This document shows, piece by piece, positions 23,988 through 38,572 of a stretch of 64,000 bases of DNA. Under the pieces are notes generated by a model, which searched no databases, was not told the DNA's origin, and saw only the letters and a program-made list of their open reading frames with translations. The number at the start of each line of letters is the position of its first letter. Positions within the stretch are counted from its first letter, which is position 1. The translations under genes and the position numbers were made by a program. The DNA lies in contig ML996698.1 in assembly GCA_010356995.1 (NCBI GenBank), positions 555,923 through 619,922 on the forward strand, read 5' to 3'. The DNA is from Trichodelitschia bisporula (Eukaryota; Ascomycota; Dothideomycetes; Phaeotrichales; Phaeotrichaceae).

Positions 23988-24731
23988 ATGCCGTCCCTTA
24001 TAGTTGTCGTCTTCGCCCTGCAGGCCATAATCCACATCGTTAACAGCGTCGGCGCCGCGGCAATCAACGAAATGGTGCGTGAAGGTCTCTCCACTTTACG
24101 CGCACAAACCGTGCTAACAACCTCATAGCTGTGGGCCCTTTACAGCAAGTTTCCGACTTTGACCTCGAAAGCCGCTCAGGAGCAGATCCGGCTCCGCCGT
24201 GAAGTCGTACGACTGAAGCGCGAGTTGGGCGGCGTGAGCGCGCAGGATGACTTTGCGCGGTGGGCAAAGCTGCGGCGGCAGAATGATAAGGCAATGGCGG
24301 ACTATGAGAAGCACGGTGCGCAACCCCCCACGGATGCTATGCTATCCGCAAGCCCGGAAATGTCTTGTACAGGAGCTAACAGCATTTCAGCATCGTCTCT
24401 CACACAAACAAAAGCCACTTTTGATTATCGCGTCGGCATTCTTCGCATGTTCATCACTACCATTCCGCGTTGGGCACTGCAGTTCTGGTTTGCGCGCACA
24501 GCGATCTACTGGGTGCCGAAGGGTTGGATTCCAGGCTATGCGGAGTGGCTGTTGTCCTTCCCTACCGCCCCTCGCGGCAGCGTCAGTATACATGTGTGGG
24601 CTTTGGCATGTGCAAGCGTTGTGAGCTTGATCGGGGAAGCCGTCACTGCAGCGATTGCAATTGGACTAGGAAGCAAGGCACAGGGAGCAGAAGTGGAGCC
24701 CGAGCCAGCAAAGGCGAAAAAGGACCTATGA
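23988..24731 (+). CDS. GET1: Get1 (WRB-like) subunit of the ER receptor for tail-anchored proteins
   Basis: Exons 23988-24074, 24129-24315 and 24391-24731 (introns of 54 and 75 nt) encode 204 residues. The first helix (SLIVVVFALQAIIHIVNSVG) is luminal-to-cytosolic. A charged coiled coil follows (RLRREVVRLKREL, with WAKLRRQNDKAMADYEKH), then two more membrane helices around VPKGWIPGYAEWLLSFP and VSIHVWALACASVVSLIGE. This three-helix, coiled-coil layout is that of Get1, which with Get2 recruits Get3 to the ER and inserts tail-anchored proteins. The second intron is a multiple of three and stop-free. Homologues run straight from the coiled coil to the next helix, which supports splicing. Confidence 0.9.
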
Positions 24732-25633
24732 AGTCATGAACAGCAAGGCGTTTGGGAAAGGTGTGGCTAAAGGCATGGTGGATGGCACGAATGACGCCTT
24801 TCTAAGGCTTGATATTCTACGCAGCAAGCCTAAATTATGCTTGGCTGGTGGGATGTCTCTCATCAAATAGACGCAGAGTAATCAAAGCAAATGCTCCAAC
24901 ACTGCAACACGAAGTGAGAAGCGACCAGTGAAGGCCACCGTAGTTTATCTAGGCACAAATTTGAACTCGTGACCGTGGGATAGAGATCGCCGAGTCTTCG
25001 AAAGTGCCAGTGGGGGTTGAAGGGTGGACTCAAGGGAACACTTTCATCTACAAGCATGGGGAGGGGGTACAATAGGTACCAGCCACATGCTAAGTTCAAG
25101 ATAGAGCCGGATTCGACTGTTGATGGTGATCTGATCAGTTCAGAGAGCGGTCAGAATAGACTGGAACTAGAGAAGGCGAAGTGCTGGTACACTCGACCGG
25201 ACGGAATAGAGTAGAGCGAAAGGAAGGTTGTAGATCCTTAGAGTTCGAATACTCGGAGTTTGAACTCTCAGTTGCATTGCCGATAGGTGCGGATTGAAGA
25301 ATGAACACGAGGATCATGTCAAAGTCTTAGCATGAAAGTGCTGCACTGATGGCAAAAGGTTGTGAGGTTGAAGAGGAATTGAAGGTGAAATTTTGCGGGC
25401 AAGAAGTAGCCGGGCGGATTAGAGAGTTTCCTCACCTTGGCAGCCGATCCACCCTACTCGCGGAGCCAACGCGCTCAGCCCTGTCGGAGTCCAAGCCGAC
25501 ACTTTACCTCATCTCAAATATATCCACAACGAACACCTTGACCTTTTGGCCTCACCGAGCGCCCTTCCCCTCCGTCCTCGACCGTACATACTCGACGCCG
25601 CCAGGAGCCACCGACAACCTCGCTGGCGCCGCA
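24732..25633. other. Intergenic, no gene seen
   Basis: Between GET1 and the next plus-strand gene. Only short frames; nothing recognised. Confidence 0.5.
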
Positions 25634-26758
25634 ATGGTGTCCCTCGAGAGGTAACAAAGCTCCCCTCCACTCATATCCGCCTCCAACCGCTAACACGCCC
25701 ACAGCCTAATCCAGATCCTCTTCTGGACCGTCCCCCTCGTCCTCCCACGCGCTCTGTCCCTGTACCGCGCCCTCACCTCCCCCGCCCCCGCACAGCGCCA
25801 ACCCCTCCCCTACCTCACACGCCTCACTCTCGCACTCACAACCCTCAGCATCATCGCCTACCTCGCACTCCTCACCCCCCCCTTGACTCCGCCCAACATC
25901 TTCACCCTAACCCGCTCCCGCCTCGCCCTCCCCGTAAACCTCCTCACAAGCCGGCTGCATACCGCCCGGCACGGCGCGTTGACACCCCTCGACCACGCCC
26001 TCACAAACGCATTTAAATCTGATCCCTCCCCCCGGCCCCGGCTCCTCTACGCCGCCTACGGCCCCAGCCCCATCGCGCACTGCCCCTTCTGCACCTCCGA
26101 CAGCACACGGAGCTACTTCTTCTACGCCATCCCCGCCCTTCTCACCCCACACCTGCTGCACACCGCGCTCCTCGGCGCCCTGACCTCTCCCCACCTAACC
26201 GGTGCGGCGGGGCGCTCCCTCCGCGCCCCCGCCGCAGTAGCTACAGCCGCCCTTTGCGCTGCCGACGCCGTCCTCGCCGCCGCCTACGACGTGGACGCCA
26301 ACGCCACGCGGCGCAGTCTCCGCGATGTGGACTGGTTCTTCTGGCGTGCGCGCATGTGGCGGCTCCTCGCCTTCGCCGCCGTCGATGCCGCGTTTGCCAT
26401 CGCGGTCTGGGGCCGCGCGGTCGGGCGTTGGCCGGGCGGGGAGGAGCCCGGGGGTGGGCTGCGGGAGCTCCAGGCGCTAGGGTACGGACTCAGAGACCTG
26501 TATCAGCGGAGTGCTGCGGTGGGGCCGGTGCGGCGGGTTGTGGTTGCGGATCGCGAGTTGAGGGCTCGGAGTGCGGCGTATTGGGACCAGGAGCCGAGGG
26601 TTATGGAGGAAGTGGAGAGGGAGCGCGAGGTGGTGGATGCGAAGAACCGGGTGCTTGGGACCATGGACGTGGAGCGCGTGAGGCACAATGCTGAGGAGTA
26701 TGTTGAGCGGGTGTTGGGGGATCTGAGGCCGTCAGTGGAGAAGAGCAAGGATGTTTGA
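25634..26758 (+). CDS. Conserved-looking fungal multipass membrane protein with CPFC motif, function unknown
   Basis: Exon 1 (25634-25650) is tiny, the intron is 25651-25704 (54 nt), and exon 2 runs to 26758; 356 residues. Two N-terminal hydrophobic segments (LIQILFWTVPLVLPRALSLY; TLALTTLSIIAYLALL) are followed by a soluble part with YAAYGPSPIAHCPFC. Further hydrophobic stretches come at about 150-185, 200-215 and 240-260, then a charged C-terminal coil (EREVVDAKNRVLG). The CPFC pair may be redox-active or bind metal; that is only a suggestion. I have the impression of similar uncharacterised proteins in other ascomycetes but cannot name a family. Exon 2 is very C-rich in its first 600 bases, unlike the neighbours. 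Confidence 0.7.
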
Positions 26759-27374
26759 TTTGGTGCTCGCGGGTGGCGTTGGGTGTTTGGTGCAAATGGA
26801 TACAGACGTGCATTTCGTCGCATGTGAGCTTGAACGGAATAGAAGTAGGCGACGTCACAGGAAGTTGAGCATGTGCAGAGGAACGCATATTGCATGAGGA
26901 AAGCATCAATATATGAAAGCGACTGAACCATAACTACGCCACATGAAACTGCACACCTGTCGTACATTCCACCTTTCCATAATACAGCAACTTACAGAAG
27001 ATATATGTCTCGTCTTAGCCAATGAAGCCCCAAATTCGTTTGCATCGACGCCGGCCGGAGGGACAGAAGTTCTTAAAGGTGGTCTCCATGCGCTGCTCTG
27101 CCAGGTCGCACCAGACATCTGCGCTCAACAAAATCACCCGCCGCAATAGGCACAACCATAAGCATGAGTGTCCGCGCGAGAATCGCACCAACTTTTTTCC
27201 TCATCCCTACGCAATTCACTTCCTTACACAATTCATGGCTCGCACCGCCGTAGCGACAGACAGCAGCATCAATATGCCCCGCGCTAACCTAGTTATTGAC
27301 GCGTGATGAATGTACCTGTAAAACCCGCACCGCTGTGAAGAAAGAAGCGCCGGAAAAGACATGAAGCCACACCA
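26759..27374. other. Intergenic between convergent gene ends
   Basis: 3' regions of the CPFC-motif membrane protein gene and RSP5. No gene seen. Confidence 0.5.
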
Positions 27375-30255
<2,881 letters not shown>

Positions 30256-30430
30256 GGTGGCCGCGAGTGGAGGGCGAGCGGGCGAGCCCCTCGCAGCTAC
30301 AGGCCCCGTCGAGAGCAATGCACTTTGAGTTGCTCTGAAAGGAAGTCAAGATAACCGGACACCGGATGTGAATGGCTGATGGCGAAATTCACCATACGAT
30401 ATCGACGAACGTCGAATATCAGGAGAGGTA

Positions 30431-30456
30431 GGGGTTTAGGGAGGGGGGTGGGGGGG
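30431..30456 (+). repeat. G-rich tract with quadruplex-type pattern
   Basis: Four G runs of 4, 3, 6 and 7 are separated by loops of 4, 1 and 1 bases. It lies about 175 bp upstream of the RSP5 start, on the template strand of that gene. Confidence 0.7.
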
Positions 30457-30637
30457 AAAGGTTGCTGGGTACGTGGTGGAGTTGCGGAGGGTAGGAGAGG
30501 GAGGTGGAGTCGGAGGGAGAGAGACGGAGGTCACGATGGCGGGATGAGCCCAAGCGCGGAAACGAGGCTGTGCAAGCCAAGCATTGACCTTCCAGGCGGG
30601 CTGATGGGGGGGCGGTGCGCGGCAGCGCGGATACAGC

Positions 30638-30648
30638 GGGGGGGGGGG
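30638..30648 (+). repeat. Poly(G) run of 11
   Basis: Eleven consecutive G in the RSP5 upstream region; run length may be uncertain in raw reads. Confidence 0.8.
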
Positions 30649-31070
30649 TGCTGAGAGTGAGAGGCGCTTGGAGATGGAAAGCGGGCGGGGATGTAACGCT
30701 AGGCGTGTGGGGTGTGTTGGGTAGATATTAGAGACACGGTTGTTGCTTAGTTATCTAGCTAGAGGGGGTAGGGATGTAGAGATGGGGAAAGAACTGAAGA
30801 CAACAAGAACCAGGCACGAGAACGAGACAAAAGCTAGCACTAGATCTACTCCGTAGTCCGCGGCGGTGTGGGATGAGCGGCGGAAGGATCAAAGATTGAA
30901 AAGATATGAGAAAAGAGACGTAACTTGAGAGGAGAAACGAAGCAGCAAGCTGGAAGAGGGGTGAGAAGTGGCGGAAACAGTGGCGGGCTGGTGGCGTAAT
31001 TGTGGTAGCGTGGTAGGCACGGAGGACTCTGTGGCTTGATCAAGGCGGGGCGGACTGATAAAGAGGGGAC

Positions 31071-31139
31071 GGAGAGGAGAGGAGAGGAGAGGAGAGGAGA
31101 GGAGAGGAGAGGAGAGGAGAGGAGAGGAGAGGAGAGGAG
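31071..31139 (+). repeat. (GGAGA)n microsatellite, about 13.8 perfect copies
   Basis: A perfect pentanucleotide array of 69 bases, flanked by purine-rich DNA with related GGAGCGGA words (31150-31260). It lies between RSP5 and the ABC1-kinase gene and codes for nothing recognisable. Confidence 0.95.
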
Positions 31140-31911
31140 GGGGAGGGGAGGAGTGGAGCGGAAGGCGGAAAGATAACGGTGCGGAGCGGAGCGGATAGCG
31201 GAGGCATAATACGGAGGTACATCCGTAGTGGGGGTGGAGCGGAAGGTTGAGTGATGGAAGTGGGAGTGGAGCGGAATCAACTGTCTATCATCTACGGTAT
31301 CATATACAGTCCCAGTACGTCGGCTAGATTACACCGATTGCACACCTCAGCTTCGATCGATAGACCGAATTGGCGGAGGGCGGGACGAACATGGCGGAGA
31401 GAGAGAGGCAGCGGGCTGGCGGAACCTCGGAAGCTGCTATTCTCCGACCCATGATATCACTGCCTCTCCACGTTCCTCCGCTCCACTCTCTCCACGCCGC
31501 TCCACTCATGACCATCTTCTCACCACTTCTCCTCTCCACAGCATCCTCGGCTACTCTTGTCCGCCGCACTCAATTTAATGCTCTGCTTGCAAATGCCTGC
31601 CTTGTCTCAATATCTCCGTACTAGATGGTCGCTGACAAGCCTCAAATCCTGCCGATCCTACCATTCTGGCTCGAGTACATACCCCCCATCGCAAGGGCGT
31701 CCACTAACCACGCAAACATTCCGGACATCTTCCGATATTCCGAACGCATCCCGTACGGAGTATGCATGCACATCCAAGATTGTCCAACCATCATGCCGAA
31801 TGACTTGTGTTTCTCCCCATGCCTTCACTCTACGTTGCCCAGTCTACTTAAACCCTGCTCTATACATGTATCCCAAAATAGACAGGCAACCACTCCCCCC
31901 TCCATACTCAT

Positions 31912-33800
31912 CTAAACGCCCAATGGCCCCATCCCAAAAATCTTACGCAGAGCAAGGTACATCTCGAACGTATTCAGCTTGAACTCGACGCGGGCATGCC
32001 CCGCCCACGCCCGTACCAGCTCCCACACTTTGGCCAGCCGCCAGTCACCCCCCATGATGCGCTCTAGCTGCTCCTCATACACAGTACGCGACGCGTAGTG
32101 TGCAAGAATGAGGAAAGTGCGCGCAGGGCCCTGGCGCGTCTGGAGTCCCTCGTCAAGGGAGCGCGCTTGTTAAAGTCAGTCGAATGCTCGCCGTACAATA
32201 GAGATAGCCCAAACGGGAAGGAAAGACTCACTCAGGTCGTTCGTCTTCAACACCAGGAGTAGCACGCGTGGAACTGCTCCCAATAACTGCACTAGCTGCG
32301 CAAGCATTCCTTCTCCCAGCGCTGCACCAATGACCTCTCTCTCCTTGTCATCCCGCTGGCGCAAGATCCCCCCATTCGGGTTCGTCAACGCTCCGTAATC
32401 GCGCCCCGTGATCGCGCTGGCGAACAGCGCAAAATCCTCATCCCCTACACCCGCCACCTTGTGCGCCCACCGCCGCATCTCCGGCTCATTGCCATCCAGC
32501 ACTGCCAGCCAGAGGTGCGCATAGCTACGACGCAGCGCACGCGGAATATCCCGGTACAGCCCGTGGTCGTAGAGCACGATGTCAAATGCGCCGTGCCGGC
32601 CGCGTGACCGCACAGCAATGTTACCGCCATGTGGATCGCAATGCAGCGGCGCGTCGTTGCCGAAAATCATTTCGTTGAATATGCGCGCCAGCGCAGCCGA
32701 CACCTCGTCGCGGTCAATACCGTGCCCGTCCAGGTAGCGAAGGTTATCCGGGCGCGCGCCGGTCACGTACTCGAGCACCAAGATGCGGCGTTTAGCCCAC
32801 AACACGCGCGGCACGACAACAGGCAGCTCGGGGGCAAAGGAGGCAAAGTAATTGCGAGCTCGGACTGCGTTCTCTCCCTCGCGCGCAAAATCGAGCTCCT
32901 GGGGGAGGCTGACCTCCATCTCCTCGGCCAGCCATGTCAAGTCGTATTCCGGGAACCAGCGCTTGAGGGTGGCGAAGGTGAAACTCGTAAGCCACAGATC
33001 CAGCGGCACCCACTCATCCAGGCTCGGATGCTGGAGCTTGACGGCGACCTGCTCGCCTGTGTCGCGCAACGTTGCGCGGTGAACTTGCGCGAGGGAGGCC
33101 GCGCCAATTGGGTTCGGGTCAAAGGTGGAGAAGAAGTGAGAGAGGGGGAATCCCGTGTCGTCAACGAAGAGCTTCTCAATACTCGGTATCGAAGACATGG
33201 GACAGCGGTCCTGAAGGGGGATGAAGGTGGTGCACCACTCCGGCGGGAGGAGGTAGGTCAAGGAACTCAGATGTTGCCCCAGCTTTATGAATATCGACCC
33301 ATTCTTCTCCATGGCGACGAGAGCGCGCTCGGCGCAGCGCTTGTGACATGCCGATAACTGCGCTCGGTACTCGGCCTCATCGTCTCGAGGATAGCGCAAG
33401 GCCCGGCGATAGCTACACGTGAAAAATCAGTATAAGGGTCCCTAAAGCCACTTCCTGGAGACACCAACTCATTGATACACACCGCCAACGTTCCTACCAC
33501 CCGCCCTGTCCTCTCCACCCCAGCAACAATATGCCGCCCCTTATCCGAATAGGTCGCCGCAAAGCCCACTCCCACCCCCAATCCTACGAGCATCACACGT
33601 CTCCTCGTCCTCTCCGCTCTTGCCCTCCGTGCCTCCCCCGCGGCATCATCTTCCCCTACGCGCTCCTCCGCCAGCGTGGCATAGCCCTTATACGAAGACT
33701 TCGGTCCTGCGCGCCCCGGAGTAGCACGCAGACAGGCGCGACAAGTCCAAGTGCGAGCGGGCGAGAAGGCCTTGAAAGCGGTGGGAGCAAACATGGGCAT
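31912..33800 (-). CDS. Mitochondrial ABC1/ADCK (UbiB-family) atypical kinase, Mcp2/ADCK1-like
   Basis: Exons 33800-33469, 33412-32232 and 32165-31912 (introns of 56 and 66 nt) encode 588 residues. The N terminus is basic and hydroxylated (RTWTCRACLRATPGRAG), fitting a mitochondrial presequence, followed by a helix (RVMLVGLGVGVGFAATY) that may anchor it in the inner membrane. UbiB-family signatures are present: the KxGQ motif (IFIKLGQHLSS), the Ala-rich loop (GAASLAQVHRA), VAVKLQHP, the catalytic HCDPHGGN and the metal-binding LYDHG. Known relatives are atypical kinases/ATPases tied to mitochondrial lipid and coenzyme Q homeostasis. I assign the Mcp2/ADCK1 branch from overall pattern, not Coq8. 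Confidence 0.88.
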
Positions 33801-34699
33801 GCGAGCCCGAGAGGTTGAGAAAGGGTACGAAGGGCAACGATCGTGATGTCAACCAGCGCAACGGTGAGTGCTAGTCGTGCATGGGGCGTGCTGAGTAAAT
33901 CGGCGGTCAACCAGGCCAATGCCGGCGTGCAGTATTGCTGGGTGGTTGAAGAAGGGGCGACAGGATTTTTTTTGGTCGGCGATAAAATGTCGGGATGCCG
34001 GTTTGGACGGTGTCTTGTGGTGGTGGCGGCATGCGGCTGGGGGGAAGGGCCAGTGCCCCTCCCACGGACCGCGGACCGAAGGAAGGACATGCCGCTCGAC
34101 CTTCATTCATCCCAATACGTTCTTGATACCGGATTTGCTTGTAAAAGGGTTAACTTAGGAATGAGAAGAGTTTGGCTCCTTACGTCGAGTTTCTTCCATT
34201 TTCGTCTCCAGATCGGGAAGCGATGATACGTCAGGGTGCCCATTGAATCATTATTTCTCGTCCCCGAGTACTTCACAATGCCTCACTGTCGCAATCAAAG
34301 CAGGATTCTACGAGTCCAAAGAAGATACATGCATACTGCATACGTAGTAGTAATCACATCACGCGTCTATCCGGCCCTCTAATAGTGCCACAAACCCCCC
34401 ATTACTCGGATTCATGCCCCACGATCGTGAGAAGCATTATCCTCATCCATAAATCTCATGAAACAAGAAAGCTCGCGGGGAGATTCATGAGAATACTGAT
34501 AAGACCCCTTTCTGTCCTGACCAAGGCCCACAGACAAATAACAATAGTACGAATTTCCAAACGGAAACAAAACTAGAAGGGTATGAGGAACTCCAAACTC
34601 CCATCTCTGAGCCTAACCAAGCAACGCCGTAACCTGGGCCGTTGTTCATCTCGGCATGATCGTGCATTGCAACAGGGCAAATCAGCTTCGACAACCTGC
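33801..34699. other. Intergenic, no gene seen
   Basis: Upstream of the ABC1-kinase gene and downstream of CRZ1. An open frame of 127 codons at 33843-34226 has no recognisable features and overlaps promoter sequence. Confidence 0.5.
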
Positions 34700-36948
34700 C
34701 TACGGTCCAACATCACTCGCCCACCCGTACGCGCCACCCTGCGGTGCGTAATCTCCTTCATCATCATACTCGCCAGCCGAGCTGTGATCAAAGTTGCCTT
34801 GCCCGCTAAGTTCGCCGTCCATTTGGTCGTCGGGGCCTTCGGCAGGGAGGTTGTCCCAGATACCTCCAAGGGTTGGATACTGTTGTAACAAGGCCTGCGG
34901 TAGACGGTAGACACCCCCCATGTGATCGATCATGTTGGGCTGTCCGTACATGTCGTATCCAGGCGGTTGCACAATAATGCCTCCCATTTCGGGCTGCATC
35001 ATGCCTGGATTCGCTGCCATCATCTGTGCCCGCGCATCTTCGTGCTGCGCTATCAACTTCTCGCGCGCCTCTTCCTCGAGCAGAGGCTTAATGCAGATAC
35101 GTCCTGCCTCGGAGCGGAAGTGGCGGCCAAGCGCGTCAGCACGGGCAAAGCGGCGTCCGCAACCCCAAGGGTTCGAGTCCTTTAGTGAGCCGCGACACAC
35201 AAACTTCTTTTCGCCCGAATGCAGGCCCTCATGTCGCTTCCTATCATGCTGCCGTGCAAATGCCTTGCCGCAAACACCGCAGACAAATGGCCGCTCGTCC
35301 GTGTGCGTGCGAAGATGCGAGCGGAGGTTGTATGCGCGCGTAAAGCGCTTGGGGCACAGGCTGCATTGGAAGGTTGCAGGGTGCTTTTGCGTGCGCTTGG
35401 ACCCACCCGAGCCTGAACTGGCTCCATTCTCGCTGCTAGTTGCGATGGTCGCAGCCGGACGCGAGGGATCCGCAAGATCAAGGATGTAGTCGCGGTTAGG
35501 CACCGACGACGTTGAAGAGCGCCGTTTGCCTGAAGGTGACGGAGAGCGTGAGCCAACACCGGCCGCGTGCGGGGACAGGCGGTTTTTGATGACTTCGGCG
35601 GCGCCCGGTGTCGAGGCTGTGGATGCTGGTCCCGCACTAGACTCGGATTTTGCACGCATGCGACGACCACGACCTAGGTGGCATGAATAAAGAAAGATCT
35701 TGGAACCAAAAATTGTCACTTACTTCTGTCCGGCGGGCTGAGCCCACCTTGCTCTTGAGCATCCGTCTTGACATCGTAGCTCTGCTCCTTGGGAGCCAGT
35801 TGAATATTGATTTCTGGGGGCGACATAGTGTCCGCTTGACCACCAGCATATTCTTCACCATTCATGTGCCCCAAGGTAGGGAACGCTTCATGGTTCTGGC
35901 CTGTGTACGGTTCGACCAACTGAGGCGAGGGGTACGATGAGTGCATAGGCACTGGCATGCCGACGCCTGAAGGACTCATAAATGTCTCAGGAGAAGAGAA
36001 AGCGGGAAGGTTATGCTGCTGGGGGAGCAGATGCGGTGATATGTGAGGGCTATGGCCAGGGCTAGGGTTGACGTTGTAGTGAGGATGATGGCCTTCGGAT
36101 ATGGAGAACTGGCCGATGCCCATGACTTCCTGGTACATGGACGGGTCGGCTTGAGCGGACAGTAGAGGCGAGTGGTGATCGGGTTCGAAAGAATCACTGT
36201 TGCCGAGAAAGGGAGATGGGTGTGCCGAGGACGAGACATCCGAGTGCGCATCCGAATGCTGGCGCCGATGCTGGAATCCGTGCCCCCACTCGGCACCACT
36301 CTGCATCTGCATGGGATATGCGGCGCTGGAGGGGTCTAGCGACGTGTTTCTCGAGTGCCGTGGGGAAGGCGCCTGGAAAGACATATGGCCCAGCGCAGGC
36401 GAGTTGTGTGGGCTTCCGCTTGACTGACGGTGCATGTTGGGCGCCAGGAGATGGGGAGGAGTAGGGGACTGAGTAGAGGTCGCCATCTGGTTTGCGAGTC
36501 CTGCCTGGTTGAGAGTATGCTCTTGCAGCGGGGGACTGGAGAGTAGCGCGGGATCAAGGGATCCAGTACTGTACTGAAGCGGATTTGGGAAGAGAGCGGG
36601 GTCGACTTCGTTTGATAAGCCCGCCGTGAAGTCGAACAGCTCGGTAGCTTGATCTTGATTGAAATGTGGGTTGGCGTTAGGCTGCTGGAGCTGGCCTTCG
36701 GGAAAGAGAGAGCCCTGTGCAAATGCCGACGGGTGAGGAAAGGGTTGCGACGAGCTTGTGAAGGCGACACTGGGATCAAAAGATCCAAACGAGGGAGTTG
36801 GATCGGAAGCGAGGAACGACTGGCTTGTCCCGATATCAGACACTGAAAGCGAGTTGCGAAAGGCGTTGTGAGGAGAAGGCGACGGTTGATTACTTCGGTT
36901 GTTGTGTCGGCCTGTTGAGGGAGATCTCCCTCTCTGGTGTTGGTCCAT
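34700..36948 (-). CDS. CRZ1: Calcineurin-responsive C2H2 zinc-finger transcription factor Crz1
   Basis: Exons 36948-35724 and 35673-34700 (50-nt intron) encode 732 residues. The first 450 residues are Ser/Pro/Gln/His-rich and contain [10 protein letters not shown], close to a PxIxIT calcineurin-docking motif, near residue 385. Ser-rich SPSP blocks follow. Two classical C2H2 fingers ([20 protein letters not shown] and [17 protein letters not shown]) and an atypical third ([17 protein letters not shown]) form the DNA-binding region; this set is diagnostic for fungal Crz1. In the pathway, calcineurin dephosphorylates the protein on a calcium signal, which moves it to the nucleus to activate ion-transport and wall genes. 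The start at 36948 is the first Met of the family-like N terminus ([11 protein letters not shown]); the frame is open upstream through C-rich leader. Confidence 0.93.
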
Positions 36949-38572
36949 GACGGGGCGGGGTGGTCTCGAGATATATAGACGTCTGAGTCGGAGAAGGACA
37001 GGGAGAGTGACAGTGGGAAGAAATGTGGATGTTTGTTGCAGTTCTTTTCTTAGGATTTGCGAGTGCTTTGGGGTGCGCGGGGGGGATGGGGGGGTGGTAG
37101 TGGTGGAGGGGGGGTGGGGTGGTATGAGTGGGGGAGGGGGTAGGTGTCTACGCTGAGAGGGGAACGGGACGATGATTTGCGGGTGGGGGGAGAGGGGGGT
37201 TGGAGGATTTTGCTGCTTGACTTGCAGGCAACGGGTCAAGGGGAGCTTCGCGACTGGTTGCGCAGTGATAGAAGGTTGGTTTAAGGTGTTCTGGAAAGGG
37301 AAACGGAGAAAGTGTGGCGATGAAGGGCGATGTAGGGTGTTTAGTGTTCCGTGCGGGTGACGATGGTATGTAGTGGTAGTAGTGGTGGTGATAGAGGGTG
37401 GTGGAGTATGTACGGTAGGATGTCCAGGCGGTCTGTGGGACTCATCCGTGCATTTGACCTGTTACAGGGCAAGAGAGTGGTAGAGAACGGGGAACGGAGA
37501 TGGGCTAACAACCACAACCAAGAAGATGGGCTAAATGGACTGCTCCGCCACGGGGCTTAGATGAGAGAAACAAAAGTCGGCGGCCAATCCAGCAAATGGG
37601 CAAATGGGCCAAATGGAAGTTTAAACAACTGCACTGCACCGGCAACCTATAACCCCAAAGTTATTTATGGAATCGATCCGTTGATAAGCAAGCAAGAGCT
37701 GGTCGCATGCGCGTTTCAGATCTCAGAGCGTCAAAGTCGTGCGCAATGCGATTTGCGACTTGCGCTTGTCAGCGCCATTTGGTGTTGCGAGCTCAGGTAA
37801 CTTGCGACACTAAGTCGATCAGGCTTACGCGCTGCTTCCTACGATGGTAGTTCTAGTTCTACTTGTCACCAAACGGTCTAAGTAGTTGGCGCAAGAAGGA
37901 GAAGATATTCGGGCAACATCCCATTGCGCTCGTCAACTGCTCAACTGATAAATGCGATCAAAGACCGTAGACAGCGTTAAGATGGAGATTATACAACTGC
38001 ATCATCCTCTTCATCACTGCATCCGTACGTACCTAGCCACTATCGGCTGGTTTGGGATCCGAACGTGCTCAGCCCCCAACCGTCCATCAATAGCTCGTAT
38101 CGCTCTCCCCGCTTGTTTCCAGTGCGCCCACGAGAATGAGAGAGGAAGTGAGTGAGTGAGAGAGAGCAATCAAAGCACTGTACAGCGGTCAAGGGATCCT
38201 GTCGCCACGTACCAAGGCAAACCCTTTCGACACTGTCTGCCCAAATAAACTCATGGCCAATAGCAAATTTCATGGCCAGGTACAGTACAGTACCAGCTCG
38301 AAAACTGTGTTGCGTGCGCGGCTGTCATGTCCGCCTCGCTGTTCCTGGATCACCGCCCCGTCCCAATGGAGAATGAATCCCGGCGTTGCACAGCCACCGT
38401 TGCTGCCTTCTCGGAGTTGGAATGTGAGAGTCGAAAGCACTAGCCTGAAGGGTTCGACGTCACACATCGTGAGGTTTACTCGTCAACTGCCAATACTACA
38501 TGCATGCAACCATGACGCCCCGTCAACCGCGCGTTTACTCCACACTTCTGCGGCGGACTACGGCAATCGTGC
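36949..38572. other. Intergenic upstream of CRZ1
   Basis: CRZ1 leader and promoter plus the PalA 3' flank. The leader is pyrimidine-rich on the coding strand, with strong G runs on the plus strand at 37079-37140. No gene seen. Confidence 0.5.
37079..37140 (+). repeat. G-rich tract with several G4-G7 runs
   Basis: Runs of seven G at 37079-37085, 37088-37094 and 37108-37114, then shorter runs to 37140. The pattern can form a G-quadruplex on the template strand about 130-190 bp upstream of the CRZ1 start. Confidence 0.75.

Larger units (their letters stand above)
30256..31911. other. Intergenic upstream of RSP5, rich in purine and G repeats
   Basis: It holds the RSP5 promoter and the 3' region of the ABC1-kinase gene. 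Notable contents are G-rich tracts at 30431-30456 and 30638-30648, a (GGAGA)n array at 31071-31139, and two 9-mers of the TACGGAGTA type (30847-30855 and 31754-31762). No convincing gene. Confidence 0.5.

Noticed and set aside
24955-25000. tRNA-like word TTTGAACTCGTGACC
   Set aside because: No acceptor stem, D arm or T arm could be formed around it.
31071-31139. Regular array that could be mistaken for a structured repeat locus such as CRISPR or a minisatellite gene
   Set aside because: It is a simple GGAGA microsatellite without spacers, in a eukaryotic genome.
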